Below are positions 24,561 through 37,308 of a stretch of DNA of 64,000 nucleotides, in pieces. Position 1 is the first letter of the stretch. Every line of letters begins with the position of its first letter. Source of the stretch: Marsupella aquatica (lineage: Eukaryota > Marchantiophyta); the NCBI GenBank assembly GCA_973895155.1, contig OZ316897.1, forward strand, positions 11,718,001 to 11,782,000, given 5' to 3'. The notes beneath the pieces were generated by a model. It made no database searches. It was not told the DNA's origin and was given only the letters and a program-made list of their open reading frames with translations. A program made the translations under genes and the position numbers.

Positions 24561-27500
24561 CATTATTGCAACCATGTTGTCATTATGATGATGCAGTTGT
24601 TCAGGTCAAGAGGTAGTTGCGGCTATGCAGTCATTGTGGTCATGTTGTTGTTGCCAAGTCCAATGCTAGAGCATTGCACTAAAACATTGAGATAAAAAGT
24701 GCAAGTGAGGCTGCAAAGAAGTGTTAGTGTTTGGTTGTGTTTGCGTATGATTGTGAAGGTCTCATCATTTTGGTTGAGTGGTTCTTGTTGCCAAAACCTT
24801 GTCACTTTGGTCAATTACTTTGTTGCTACAAACATGATGTTGGCCAAGGAGGGTGAGCACATGAGTGGGGGAGAGGAGCACAAGATGGCGACAGCAATGG
24901 GCATTGGTAGGTCTAGATGCAAGTCCACGCTTGATCTTGCAATGCTACTGGAGGGATAATTGTTTTCTTTGTTCCCCACACCCTTTCACTCCCTTCCTCC
25001 CCCCAGCCTTGTTGTCACCACCCTCTTCTTCTACTCATTGCACGCACATTGGGACCTCAACGAGGGCAAGTCGGGGAGGGAGGAGGCATGGATGGCGAGC
25101 CAAGGTGTACAGGGCGCGTAGGGAGGGCGGGGAGCAGGGCACAAAAGGGGTTTTGGGGTAGATCAAACTATCTGAAAAAAATGGATTTCACTAAGCGGCC
25201 ATAATCCATTCTTGCCCATTTCATTGTGAAAATTGTTGTCATTGCAAACTCAAGATTATTCACTTGAATAGCACATAAAATTATGTAATCAATTAATGCA
25301 CTTCAAGTCAACACAAAAGTATGGGATAGAAGACATGGATAGTGAGAATCGGGGAAAGAGTTGGGTAAGGTTAGTCAATCCAAGAGTGCACAAAGTCTTG
25401 AAATGACTCTGACGACATAGGTTTGTTCACTCTTTCCAAGTTTATAAGTAAACAACCAAACTAGCTTTTTGGCGGGATTACATATTATAGTAGTTGATAT
25501 CATACTACCAGACAACAAAAGGTGCCCAACCACAAGACAGATGCTATAGTGGTCAACCTTAATATATAGTAACGGTCTAGACATTATCTACCCTAATCTC
25601 ACATACAATTCAATTATCTATTTGGCTTGTTCTCTCTCTTCATTTTGTCATGACATAGGGCTTGGGTGAGAGCCAATGTGAACCCTTAGATTTTGTTGCA
25701 TTTTTCTCCACCACTCGATTGTCTAAAATGACCCGTGATGCCTCACCTCTCACATCCAAACAGACTCCCATGAGCTTGTGACGCTGTCACTTCTGCATGG
25801 CCCTGCCCTTGAATGGCAAATTGTGAGTGACCGTCTCCCATGTCCCTTGCATGCGCCTCTCCCTTGTCCTGGTCCAGGCTTGTGACCCAACACCCAGTCA
25901 CCCTCTTTGTTATGTCATTTGTCTGTGCCCCTTCTTGTCTCCCTTTCCCAACCGGAGCTGACAGTCACCTCCCTCTCGATAGGGAGCACAGGACGCGGAG
26001 AATCTTTGATGTGCAGTGTACCAATTTCTTGACAATGTGCTTGATAAGTTCTTATAAAGCTAGAGAGCTACGTTGGTGCCAACTAACAAGGAGACCTAAA
26101 ATTTAACAACTATTATTTACAAGGACTACCTAGAAAATCAAAGGAGTTTGTGAGCAATGACTCTTTGAATCAATAAGAAGGGGATAATGTTTGCCCTACA
26201 AGTTCTTGAATATGGTCACACTTACTATTTGTACGGCTCAAAAATATGTATGGTTGTAACTTCAAAACCTATTTCTAGTCACGGCCAGTTGTCCATTGCA
26301 TTCTCAAGAGCAACATCTCAACACTGCATGTCAAGGAACCATCTTGGAACCACTCTCTAGCCAAGGAAGCAAAGACATGGGAAGTATCATCTCAGGAAGT
26401 TGGTCATAATTCAGTCCCCATAGCCTAGAGATGAGTATCACATGGCCTGATCATAATGCTACAAGGCATGTCCTCAATGGACATCAAGATCTCATGCTAT
26501 AACCAGTTGAAGTCAGGGCATGTTGGGCAACACGACTGGACCAGGGCTCCGACCTGGACTTGGGAGGGACACTGCGCTTAGACTAGTGTCAAGCGTGAAG
26601 ATCTGCAATAAGCATGCCTAAACTGAATTCGGTAATGCAGGCCATGCCTAGACCCACAAGCATGTGGGCTGGCAACTTAGAAGATGTCTAGACCAGCTTG
26701 CACCTTAGTAACAATCACAAGGGGCGCTTGGACCACAAGATGTCAGCAATTTGGAGAACATGTCCAAACTCCATCTGGAGACTATGAGATCTTGTTGCAA
26801 TAGGTGTTCTGGAGCCTATGTGCACCCCAGGTATTGTCTTCCATAAGTTTTAAAGAGAAAAACCTTAAAGGCATTTGGTCTGAAGAGGGGACTTCTAATT
26901 TGATCAAGACTTGGTTCCTCTTGAAGTAACAATTCCATTTTTGAAGACAATTCTAAAACCTTAATTAACTTCCATTCAAACACAGGTCTTGTCCTTGTGC
27001 ACAGTGCTTTACCCTCAAACACAAAGCTCAGGCCTTCTATTACATAGGACTTTCTGAAACTTAGGCTTAGGCTCACATGAAACCGCAATTCTTTTGTCCA
27101 CACAAAAAAACTGTTTGAACACAAAATGAAATTGATAGGAAACTGAGACACCATAAACACATATAAACTGTAAACAAAATTCGCAAATTTGTAAGACCCT
27201 TCCAAGTTCAGTCCCTGCACTTCGCAGCAATACAAAATTCATCTCCATCCAGAGTTATAGGTTACAAGCTGTGGTTCCATGGCTCCTTAGTGACGTGAGT
27301 GGCTTGCAAGTTGTGCAGAGTCAATGAGTAAAGATGCCTTGCAATGATTACTAGTTGGACCATGGCGAGTCAAGGAATCAATCGACTCCAGTAAAATTCC
27401 GCTGACGGTAGTGGTCAGGCCAGAAAATCCTGTATATCCCAACAATCCATGAAACAGGAATAGTGTAGGGATGAAAGTGAGATGTCAATCATTCACCACC

Positions 27501-28188
27501 TTACAGTTGCAGTATGTTTAGAAAAGAAATTCTAGGTAGCACGTGGGCTCTTTGTGATATAACCAAACCTCTTCATCCATTTAGTCCTGATTTCTTGTGA
27601 GGAACATTTGAAGAAATCCCTCAAGTCGACGACTCCAAAAATTCACAAATGGAACTCGGCAGATATCAGCCGCTCCACCATGCAAAGCTGAGATTTCTTA
27701 TCAACAATAAAACCTTGGAAGGAGGGATGAAGAGGGGAGAAAACCAATATGTCAGTACATTCCTGCACTTACAAGACAATGACTTGGACATAGGACTACA
27801 CATTTCGAGTCTGGGAGCATTGGTCATCATATGGTCTCTGGACGTATAATAAAATATTGCATTCCGAACTAATGGCACACTGTGGCAAGGACAAGAGCTT
27901 GCATTTCAAGCCGGTCATCTGGGTCTACCGTTGAGGGATGTGAAAGTCTGGCACTTGGGAGACCCGGGCTTCATGCACTATTTTCTAGTGGTTCTACTGC
28001 ATCGTGACAACGTGGTTCAACGGATACAACTATATTGGCGAACCGAACTTTTGCACAAAACTGTGGCAGGCGTAGAGCTGCTATTTGTCCTTCATGGACT
28101 TTTAGGCCGAGCAGTGAGAGAGAAGCACTTTTGTGTTCTCACCCAGTACAAATAAAATTGCTCCGATGCAAAATTGCGGCGTGTATGA
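24561..28188. other. Gene-poor stretch between CFAP57 and the prolyl hydroxylase
   Basis: Only short open frames without recognisable domains or consistent splicing are present. At about 26,280-26,780 there is a dispersed repeat whose segment GGCATGTCCTCAATGGACAT is echoed near 48,778. The left end (27.6-28.19 kb) probably includes the prolyl hydroxylase 3' UTR. I see no RNA gene. Confidence 0.45.
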
Positions 28189-30820
28189 TCAACACATTTT
28201 GCAACTTTTGAGGCATGCACCTGGTGCACTTTTGGTACCTACCATATAAGCTGGGTTCTTCTCGCATTCACCATACGCAGCCCACTCGCCACACGTCTCA
28301 TTATCATCAACACACCCATCCATATGCTTCTCGAAAGAAGCCACGTGAAGCCATTTGGTTGCCGACCATTTTTCACCCTCAATTACCGGACAGCCCATAT
28401 GAAGACTTCCCTGGTCTGGAGTAGCGTCGGTATGCAAGCTGTAAAATAGAAGGGCATCACCCTTTCGTGGCTTCACTGAAGTGGTGCAAGGTTTATTGTT
28501 AGTACTTGCTAAATCTCTTCATCGCGTTGATTCAAGAAAGATTGCCAGGAGCGCGCACCCATTTACTTAACATAAGGATTACACAGTTTCTCTTTCCATT
28601 GGTCATTTCAGTGTGACTGATTACTACCAAATGCATGAGTCCAGAATCACAAACCTGCAATTCCTCGTCTCCCGCATTCGGTCCACGAATCGTCCTTGAA
28701 GGTCTTGTCCTGCAAAGGAAAACTCATCCGACTCAAAGCTGCTCAGAATTCATAGACTGAGGTGTGTAATACAGGCCAAAGCACAATCTTGTAAGTAGAA
28801 GGCTACGTATACCAGCTTAGGTCGCGAAGCTAGCGATTCAGTAGAAGAAAACTTCTTGGTGTTGGACATTTATGAATTACTAATGGGGTGTGACTTTCAT
28901 GGAACTGCAACATTCTTCTCTTTCTGCATCACTACTGATGCAAGCTTCCCAGAAGGAGCAGGACCGATCCTGAAGAGCACTGTAAGTGAGCACACAGAAG
29001 CTCATCAAGCTCATCCCATGCCCCTAGTGCCGCTTCGCTATAGTCCAAAAAGCAGCGAGGATGATGGGTTCTAATAAATATTTTGTATGAAGACACTGTT
29101 CAACGATGGATGGACGATAGTATAATGCGGCATAGCTTTTTACAACAAGCACAAGCTCATGGGCTGTCTCGTGAAAAGGTGAGTATTTCTCTTACCTCTA
29201 CGGAAGGAAACACTGTCTCTCCACCCTTGATGACATCAGATAAGTACATTAACACAGTGGCAATCCTGTGGCCTCCTTGGGCCTGGTTGTACTTGTCATG
29301 AAAGTAATCGTAATGAGGTTCATACTTCTGCCCATACTCGTATTTTAGCACCTGCATGGCCTCTCCATTGTCTGCCACATCGCAAAAATAGACACCATAT
29401 TCACGCTCCTACTCCCAAAGCGATAACTGCTTTGGTTCAGAAATTGAGTAAACATTTCTTTTAGCTAAAGTTATATTAGATGACAAAACTAGCCATGCTT
29501 TTTCCAACCAAAAGACATCTAGCATTTTCGGTAGTTAGGTGACATCAAAGACAAGTACAATATCTCCACCTTTGAATCTTCTCTCTAGATTAACAAGATT
29601 AAAGATAATGTATCTTGAAAATGAAAAATTAGAGAGATCGGAAGCACACCAGGATGTAAGAATGTCCAGGCTGCAATTTTCTCTTCAATCCTCGTCACAA
29701 TCTCGTCCTGAGATTACAAAAGTGATGTCAGAGTGACGGACAAATTCATCATGGAATACTCTTACCTTTGCTTTTACAATGTTAGGTCCGGGAAAGGCTA
29801 ACTCTCCTTCAATATTTACATAAGATAATAAGCAGCATAGAGTAATCCCCAATCCGCGATCCACGATCAACGTGGGACCTCTTCACTTTGTGGGAACATT
29901 TGACAAAGAATGGCTAGTAAATTTGTACCACTTAAGTAGACTGCAACTAATAAGAATGTCCGGACAGAAGAACCTGATCTGCAGTCCAACACCAGTCACT
30001 AATCTAAGAGAGATGACTTTACACGGATGCGCTCAGGAAAATGCAAGGTGATCCTGACTGAATATTCCTCCCTCCGAGATATTTCTAACCACTGAGGACC
30101 TGGATTACCCATGTGACACCTCCATCCCGTGAAAAGCTTGACTTCGTCATGACCAGTAGCCAACAATATATAGAGAGGAATATACCTGGGCTTTACTTAG
30201 AAACATGCCCGAGCTGGTCCTGATCTCACTCTCCACACTTTTTCCTGATTCATTGTCCGCCACCATGGATTTGGTCAGCTTGTCTTTAGACAAGATGATC
30301 ACGTGGTCACACTCTTCGTCTGTCAGGAAATGTTTGTACAAAAAAATTCTGTCCCCAAAACAGAATCATCAAACATTAGTAAAGGAAAGATTTATGCAAT
30401 GATCCATCCTAACCAAGGAAAAGCCGAGCACAAAAAGTTTTTTTCACAACATCATAACGCCAACATCACTCACCGGGGACTCCACGATAAGGTAATGACC
30501 TTGGTTGGGTCTACGATCACAGAACGTCTGCATCCATGCAACAATCCTTTGTTCAAAATCGTCAGAATCAAATCACTGCCAGCGGCAACGCGCTGAATCG
30601 GAATACAGACCCAATCAGACACACAACGCAAATGTACTGAGGGTCAAACGCAGGAGAAGGACGCCCAGCGGGCGAAAAGAGATGCCGGGAATGAAAGAGG
30701 AAATTGATCGTACATCTCGCCGTCCACCGTGTCAAATTCGTCTGCGAACGCTGCGCAAACGAGGCACAGAAGAAGCAGCGCTGGCACCGCAAAAGTCCTC
30801 ATGCTTGATCGCTGATGCAT
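28189..30820 (-). CDS. Prolyl 4-hydroxylase with C-terminal ShK-like domain (complete, 7 exons, 316 aa)
   Basis: Fe(II)/2-oxoglutarate dioxygenase that hydroxylates proline in secreted wall proteins such as extensins and arabinogalactan proteins, in the ER/Golgi. Exons (minus): 30820-30663, 30527-30474, 30348-30186, 29707-29650, 29371-29196, 28709-28655, 28475-28189; phases agree and total 951 nt. The N-terminus has a hydrophobic segment (FAVPALLLLCLVCAAFA) fitting a signal anchor. The catalytic domain shows the iron ligands His and Asp in YEPHYDYFHDKYN, the distal His in SLHMGCPVIEGEKWSATKW, and the 2-oxoglutarate lysine in GEKWSATKW. The C-terminus, from GCVDDNETC to CLKSCKMC, has six cysteines, as in the ShKT module of plant prolyl hydroxylases. 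Two in-frame ATGs (30820 and 30802) are possible; the second gives 310 aa. Nothing suggests decay. Confidence 0.95.
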
Positions 30821-31900
30821 GGGGGCAAATTCTGCCTATCTCTTCCCAACGATAGACTTCAGAATCGCTATAAGCTGCAATACTGATTATGGCGTTCCCG
30901 TCTCAGATATCTGCTCCTCAACGCGCGAAGAGTTTCGTTCGGAACAGCAGCCGATTCACACGAACAGAGCACCTTCATACACCAAGAGGAGAGGAACACA
31001 GTGAGCCACAGTTTATGGCGAAACGCGAGATTAATCAGCGCATTGCACCTTAAATGAAATAAATGAACGATTCCTCGATCGGTCAATGTCGGTCCACACA
31101 CACTAGTAACAAATTCAGAGAAATTCACCCTGAAGATCAGACAAAAGCAGCAGACTAGAACTTAAAAACGAGAAACGAAACAAAACAAACAGAAAAGCAA
31201 AAACAGAGCACGGGCGGGAAAACTACATCCACGAAACCTCCAAACCAAACACCAAATATGAACCATTCAACCGGTCAATCCATCACCAGCGACGAAACCT
31301 AACCATGAATCCACCGCATCAAACAAACAAACAAACATCTAAACATCTATCCATCCATCCCCCCTCCCTCCCTCCCTTCCTGAACTAATCAATCCATCAT
31401 CACCCAAAAGCAGCCGCAAATGCACTCGAGTCTACACAATCCAGCATCCACTTCACCGAACCGCACAGAGAAGCGAAGGAAAGGCCATGCCGTGCAAGTT
31501 TGCACCTGTCCCGAAGACTGATTCATCGGCAGAAGCAGCAACACCGACAGACGGTACAGCACACGAGAATGTCCTCAGAGCTCATAAAGCACGAGAACTC
31601 AAATTGAAATTCACCACCGTCTGCTGCAAGTTTCTGCTGTTGCTTTGGCTTTAATCTCCTTTCTCCTTTCCGCCACTCCCTTCAAGTCGCCACCATGAGA
31701 TCAATAATACAGTGTACTCTGCTGACGGACGACAGAGGAGGAAGTCCGACGAAAGGCGACGATGGAGGCAGAGGACGGAACGTTCTTTCCGGAACAGAGC
31801 AAACACAGAGAGAAAACATCGTCATAGAAACAGAGTAGAGTTTACCGTGCAATAAAGTCAGTGTGTGTAAGTGCATTCCGTGGTTAAGTGCAAGCCCTTA
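30821..31900. other. Upstream region of the prolyl hydroxylase; low-complexity tracts
   Basis: No gene is visible. At about 31,320-31,380 there are CAAA tetramer repeats and a C-rich CCATCCATCCC/CCCTCCCTCCC tract (G/A-rich on the gene's strand), as often seen in plant promoters and 5' UTRs. Promoter or 5' UTR function for the minus-strand gene is inferred from position only. Confidence 0.4.
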
Positions 31901-31959
31901 AACCACCATTAGGGTGTGTCAAAATAACTCCATCAGGGAGATACTGCCAAACGACATAA

Positions 31960-32390
31960 AAAGTTTTTTATGGCCAGGACATAATTCCCTAGGGGCTACC
32001 TAAATACATGTCTCCACAAAAGCCTTTTATGACCAGGACATAACTCCCTAGGGGCTAGGGGCTATCTTAATACATGTCCCATAAGTACATACGTCCAAAA
32101 CGTTTCAGCCATAAGATTGTTCTTATGTCTGTACTTTGACTTCAGCCATAAGATTGTTCTTATGTCTGTACTTTGACGCTCCCTATTTACCACTACAAAA
32201 CCTGGACCTACTAGGTTTCACAACACTTTTTTTATAAATTGTGGAGCAAAATGTCACCCTAAGGGAGTGGAATGAATGGGTGAAAAATGGAGAAATGTTG
32301 AACCCTTACAAAACCTGGATCTACTGGGTTTCACAATACTTTTTTTTATAAATTGTGGAGCAAAATGGCACCCTAAGGGAGTGGAATTAG
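31960..32390. repeat. Cluster of nested tandem repeats
   Basis: Three duplications lie side by side. A block with CAGGACATAA and CCCTAGGGGCTA occurs near 31,975 and 32,034. An exact 37-bp tandem starting TTCAGCCATAAGATTGTTCT lies at 32104-32140 and 32141-32177. A block of about 80 bp starting ACAAAACCTGGA begins at 32195 and again at 32308. They look like debris of a repeat family rather than a gene. Confidence 0.85.
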
Positions 32391-35329
32391 TTCGTGGACC
32401 CCTGGCTACATTTTTTAGGCATTCTTTGAGTAAAATCATGTATTGAATATTAGTTTTAACTCAAGTTGTGAGAGGCTATTATGGTCCAAAATGTTATGGT
32501 ATCAAGATCTATGACATATTTACACTAATTTTAGAACAATGGGTATTATTGGGACTAGTCAATTGTTGATACACCATAGTGTTCTGAAAAATAAAAACTG
32601 ATAATGAGTCTTTAATAATCACACAACTTAAAAAATGAAGATAAAACAAAAAAAAACAGTATGGGGGCAAAGATTAGAAAAGGGACATAAGCAATGATTG
32701 ACTCTAAATAAAAACACAATTGAAAGGAGGGTGGACAAAGAACAAGATGGGCAAAGATGAACCCAAATAAAAACATACTTAGAATTGTTTCCGTGCAAGC
32801 TTTTTCTTTCTTCATATCTTTACTTTCAAGGAATCTTGGGTAAGAGGCCTAGTTAGTGTAACTTACCAGAGGTGGACAGTGCGCTCCCTGACTTAAATTT
32901 TACGCAATGAATAAGCTGATTCTTCTTTGGGACTGGAAAGGGATCTTTGACAAAGTAATCCGGCTCGCCGGAGTCAACAAAAATTGAATGTGGAAAAATC
33001 TATCGTCCCTTACTATGTGGCCTACGTAGATCTATGTGGAATTACATAGAGGGTTTAATAATCATGTTAGGAACCACCGACTCTCCATCTCTCTGCAAAT
33101 TCTATTACAAACTTCAACTGAATCTACCAGCAAGAAGGTAGTCCGAATGAGGAGCTCTCCCATGCAGCATTGGAAAGATTCTATAAACTTACCTCAATCC
33201 TCCTTGACCTTGTTCGTTTGCAGATGGTTTGATTGCTCGATGCTTGTCTTGCTGCTTCTGCTCTTTCAAATCCAAATGTGCTCTTCGTGCCCAATTCAAT
33301 CTTCAGCGATCTTCAATCTTCTGTGATAGTGGGAGCAGCATGATAGAATTCGTTGAGTCGCTGGAATAGATCAACAGAAAAGAGGTTTGATTCAGTAATC
33401 AATGTAATTTTGCTCGGATCCGATTTGTCAACACATGTGAATGGATCGAGCGGCCCTCTCCCAAAACGGGACCTAGTCAGAGTCCGAGCCAGAGTGTTTT
33501 TTTTTCACGCCTTCCTTAATGACTTGAGTGTAATTGAGGTCGAACCACTATTGGCAGTTGGTCTTTGTTCCAAATCACCTTTTTCAACTGGATGTGTGAA
33601 AACACATCGAGGTTTGATCAGAAAGAACAATTCATCTTCCCAACAATTGATTGCACGAGACGCCGTATTGTAAGCATTCAGTCAGCTGGTTCAATTCCTC
33701 TTTAAAGAAATGGAGCCCTGTTCAATGAACATGGCACTTCCAACAGCCACTGCGGAGTGCTCTTCGTCTCAAGAATTCTTCTTTGGATTCATTCTACATC
33801 GGGAAAACCCTCCATGTTAGTGATGGATGGATCATGCATGCTTCAGAATTGGTCTTGCATATCTTGTGAGGGTTTGAAATTTGTTGATCCTTGGCACATT
33901 TGAAGGTTTTGGTTGGTCAACGATTGATCAGTCGGTAAGCGGTCTTTCCTCAATGCCTGCTTCCAGAATGCGACGTATACACTATAAGGTAGGTGGACTT
34001 GCAGATTGCCGAGAGAGAGAGAGATCGAAGCCAAAAGAGTCTTCGATCCTGGAAGGAGAACACAAGAAAAAGAAGAGCAGCATTGAATGAATGATTGAAG
34101 GCGATAGGAATGACACACAACAGGTTACCCAAAGCGAGAACGAGGGAACAACAGGAGAAAGCAAAATCGCAAACAATTCATAAGGACCAGAATGGAAACG
34201 AAATGAAGAATCTGACTTACCCTACAACAGGAGGAGTTACTAGTTCATCAAGATGTTATTCATTTAGTCTATTTAATTCATTAATTATTAATTATTATTG
34301 GTTACTTATTGGGGAATTGAACCATAAAGAGGGTGGGCAGTCGGTTATTCGGGGTTAAAAAAACGATTACGAGTCTATGACTACTTCAATATTCTGTTAC
34401 CTAGAGTAAATAAAATGGTTACTTTTAAAGCAGTTTTACATCAAGTTTTACAGCATGCGTCCTTGATTTTACCAAAATCATGCCACAAACACGAATGTTG
34501 AAGCAAAATTTATTTTGTAAACCAACATGTACCTGTTTGCAGCGCATCTCGATGACATGGCGCACTGTGGTGCCAGGAAGTTTGGAAGGGACCTCTAGTG
34601 GGGTCCGTAATGAATGGGTGAAAAATGGAGAAATGTTGAACCCTTCTCCCTGAATATGGCCAATGCATGGTGGTTTAACATTATAGTATTTTTTTTGTAA
34701 ATGCACCACAACATGTAGTTTGACATAAGTGTGGGTAGACCCATACTGGATGACAAATACCTGCACTAAAAGACACATACATAAGTGCATTTCTGTCTAT
34801 AAGTATACATGTGCATTTTCAATTAGTGCAACACATACATAAAAAACTTATATTAATAGGCAGATGTACAATTGCATAAATTAGTTTCATGAACATATCT
34901 AGTTGAATCGAGCAATACGAGGGCTCAGGATATGAGGAGTCTAATGTGTGTGACCTGAAAGCACATATGAGGAAGCACATAAACATCTCCCATGCAGTTA
35001 TTGGGTAGTCTACCCATGCACATCTAGAGAAGTGCATACATGATATCCATGCACGTATAGCATAGTGCATACTGTGGATAAGTGCAGGCTTGGGCTTCCC
35101 AGGAGCCTGCTCTTAGATATGACTACTGTACAAAGTTGAAGCACTAATAAGTCACTAATAAGTGGACTGTAGAGTCGCACTTGCCGAGCACCTTCACCAT
35201 CCCATTGCTGCAAGATAGCGTCCCCAACAAGAGTGTCAATATTGCAGTTGCTCAAAAAAACTGATGGCCCTAGATCAAGTCCTGGTAGAGGGCATTGGCC
35301 ACATGCAATAATTTGTAGGATGCCCTGAG
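32391..35329. other. Repeat-derived, gene-free stretch left of the retrotransposon nest
   Basis: No conserved protein is visible. A 37-bp sequence (AATGAATGGGTGAAAAATGG and onward) at 32271-32307 recurs exactly at 34609-34645, marking two pieces of one repeat family. The part from 34.7 to 35.1 kb is rich in GTGCAT/ATGCAC words, possibly old satellite or transposon DNA. Confidence 0.45.
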
Positions 35330-35389
35330 GGGGTTACAGGCTGTAGTAGGGAGACCCCTCAACTAGCTGGAGCCCAAAGTCTCAATAAC
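35330..35389. repeat. 60-bp direct repeat, left copy, bounding element A
   Basis: Starts GGGGTTACAGGCTGTAGTAG and ends directly at the first base of element A's left LTR. It is identical to 48165-48224, which begins directly after the right LTR. See the finding on the unusually long target duplication. Confidence 0.95.
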
Positions 35390-35685
35390 TATAAGAAACC
35401 GTCGGCTCCGTCGGACTAGACAGCAATGCGGAAATATGAGAGACACTCAATCAGACGCTACACCGACAAGACACCCCGCGTGGAGAAACTCTTGAAGGCT
35501 CCATAGCAAATGAGAGTACATGTGAAGAATGAGGGATAGAGTTCTCTCCCTCCAACCTATACCCCCCAAGGGGGCCAAGATGAGTGGGCCTAAACTAAGC
35601 GGATCTTATCCTAATGTAATCCAGGGTTAACTAACCCTAGTAAGGCCAAACTAACTAAGTCGGGAACAAGAGTCAATTCCTAACA
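35390..35685 (-). repeat. Element A 3' LTR
   Basis: Read on the minus strand it begins TGTTAGGAATTG. On the plus strand it starts TATAAGAAACC, where the other LTR has TGTAAGAAACC, so the terminal CA is mutated. It is 296 bp and matches 47872-48164. Confidence 0.93.
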
Positions 35686-35697
35686 ATCTCCACCTTG
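35686..35697 (-). other. Polypurine tract of element A
   Basis: On the minus strand, AAGGTGGAGAT lies directly before the 3' LTR start TGTTAGG, the standard position of the plus-strand primer in LTR elements. Confidence 0.8.
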
Positions 35698-35752
35698 ACT
35701 CCAATTCACACAATGAGTCAGGTGATATACAATATGTAACTAAGTAACATAT

Positions 35753-37308
35753 CTACATAGTCTCCGGTTTGGCCCTAACATTAATAGTATCCACACAATG
35801 ACTAAAGCTACTGGTAGGTAAAACTTTGGTAAGCATGTCTGCCGCATTCTCCTCTGAAGTCACCTTCTCCAGAAACATCTGCTTCGTCTCAATCACCTCA
35901 TGGATGAAGTGATAACGAATATCAATGTGCGTTGTCCTAGCATGGAACACAGGGTTCTTAGCCAGATGCAAAGCACTTTGACTGTCACACAGCAGCACCG
36001 GTCTTTCAGGTGAAAGACCCAAATCACTCACCAGTCTCCGTAGCCAGATCAGCTCCTTGGTTGCCTCACATGCAGCCATGTACTCAGCCTCAGTAGTAGA
36101 CAACGCAACACAAGATTGAGTTGCCGACTTCCAGCTGATACAACCTCCACCCAGCATAAACACATAGCCTGTAGTAGACTTTCTGTTATCCAAGTAACCA
36201 ACATAATCTGAATCTACAAATCCTTCCAACTCTAATGTAGAGTCTGCTTTACCGTCAAATAAGATCCCACAATCTAAGGTACCTTTCAGATACCGCAAAA
36301 CCCACTTCACTGCTTCCCAGTGAAGCTTACCAGGATTTGCCATAAATCTGCTCAAAATGCTAACAGCATGGGCAATGTCAGGTCTAGTGCATGTCATCGC
36401 ATACATCAAACTACCCACAACACTATCATAGGGAACATGTTTCATCGCCAGTCTATCACTCTCACTAGAAGGGCAATCATTCTTTGAGAGTTTAAAGTGG
36501 GAAGCCAATGGAGTACCAACTGGTTTTGCATTCTCCATTCCATACTTGGCAAGTACCTTCTCCAAATACTGCCTCTGAGACAACCATAATTGCCTCTGCT
36601 CCCTATCACGATGAATCTCCATCCCTAGTATCTTCTTGGCCTGACCCAAGTCCTTCATTGAAAACTCCTTACTCAGCATTGCTTTGAGATGAGCAATATT
36701 AGACGTATTCTCAGCCAGGATCAGCATGTCATCCACATACAATGCCAGCACAATGTTTAACCAAAGCGTGAGTAATTCTCCACCTCCTTCATGTAAATAC
36801 AACAATCATGTTCACTTCGTGTGAACCCCTGAGATAACATGAAGGAATCAAAACGCTTATTCCACTGTCTGGGACTCTGCTTGAACAATCCATATAACGA
36901 GCGCAAGAGCTTACACACCAAGTGTCTGGTCTTCTCGTCTATAAAACCTGGATGTTGAGTCATATAAATCTCCACATCAAGCAATCCATGTAGGAAAGCA
37001 GTAATTACATCCATTTGATCTAACTCAAGATCATAGAATGCCACAATCGCAAGTAAAACACGGATAGTAGCGAGTTTGATAACTGGTGAGAATATCTCTA
37101 TGTAGTCCAAGCCCTCCTTCTGGGTGTATCCTTTGGCCACAAAGCGTGCCTTGTAAGTGCCATCCTGCTTCTTCTTGTACAACCATCTACACGGAACCAA
37201 TGTCTTCCCGTGAGGCATGTTAGTCAAGCGCCAAGTTGAATTCTTCTTCAAAGAATTCATCTCCTTCAACATCGCCTCCATCCACTTATCCTTCTCTGGA
37301 GAGGCCAT
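35753..37308 (-). pseudogene. Element A reverse transcriptase and RNase H (frameshifted)
   Basis: Copia RT and RNase H. The minus-strand frame 37308-36757 has the RT N-terminal part (VPCRWLYKKKQDG, LDQMDVITAFLHG). The frame 36805-35753 has the catalytic ALYVDDMLI, then MKDLGQAKKILGMEI, then RNase H with STTEAEYMA, CDSQSALHLA and HIDIRYHFI. The two frames overlap by about 50 bp in different registers, so a frameshift lies near 36,760-36,805. A second break separates RT from integrase near 37,270-37,308. The YVDD motif itself is intact. Confidence 0.92.

Noticed and set aside
33036-33673. Two plus-strand frames of about 100 codons
   Set aside because: No homology pattern, no splice link, and AT-rich repeat-derived surroundings.
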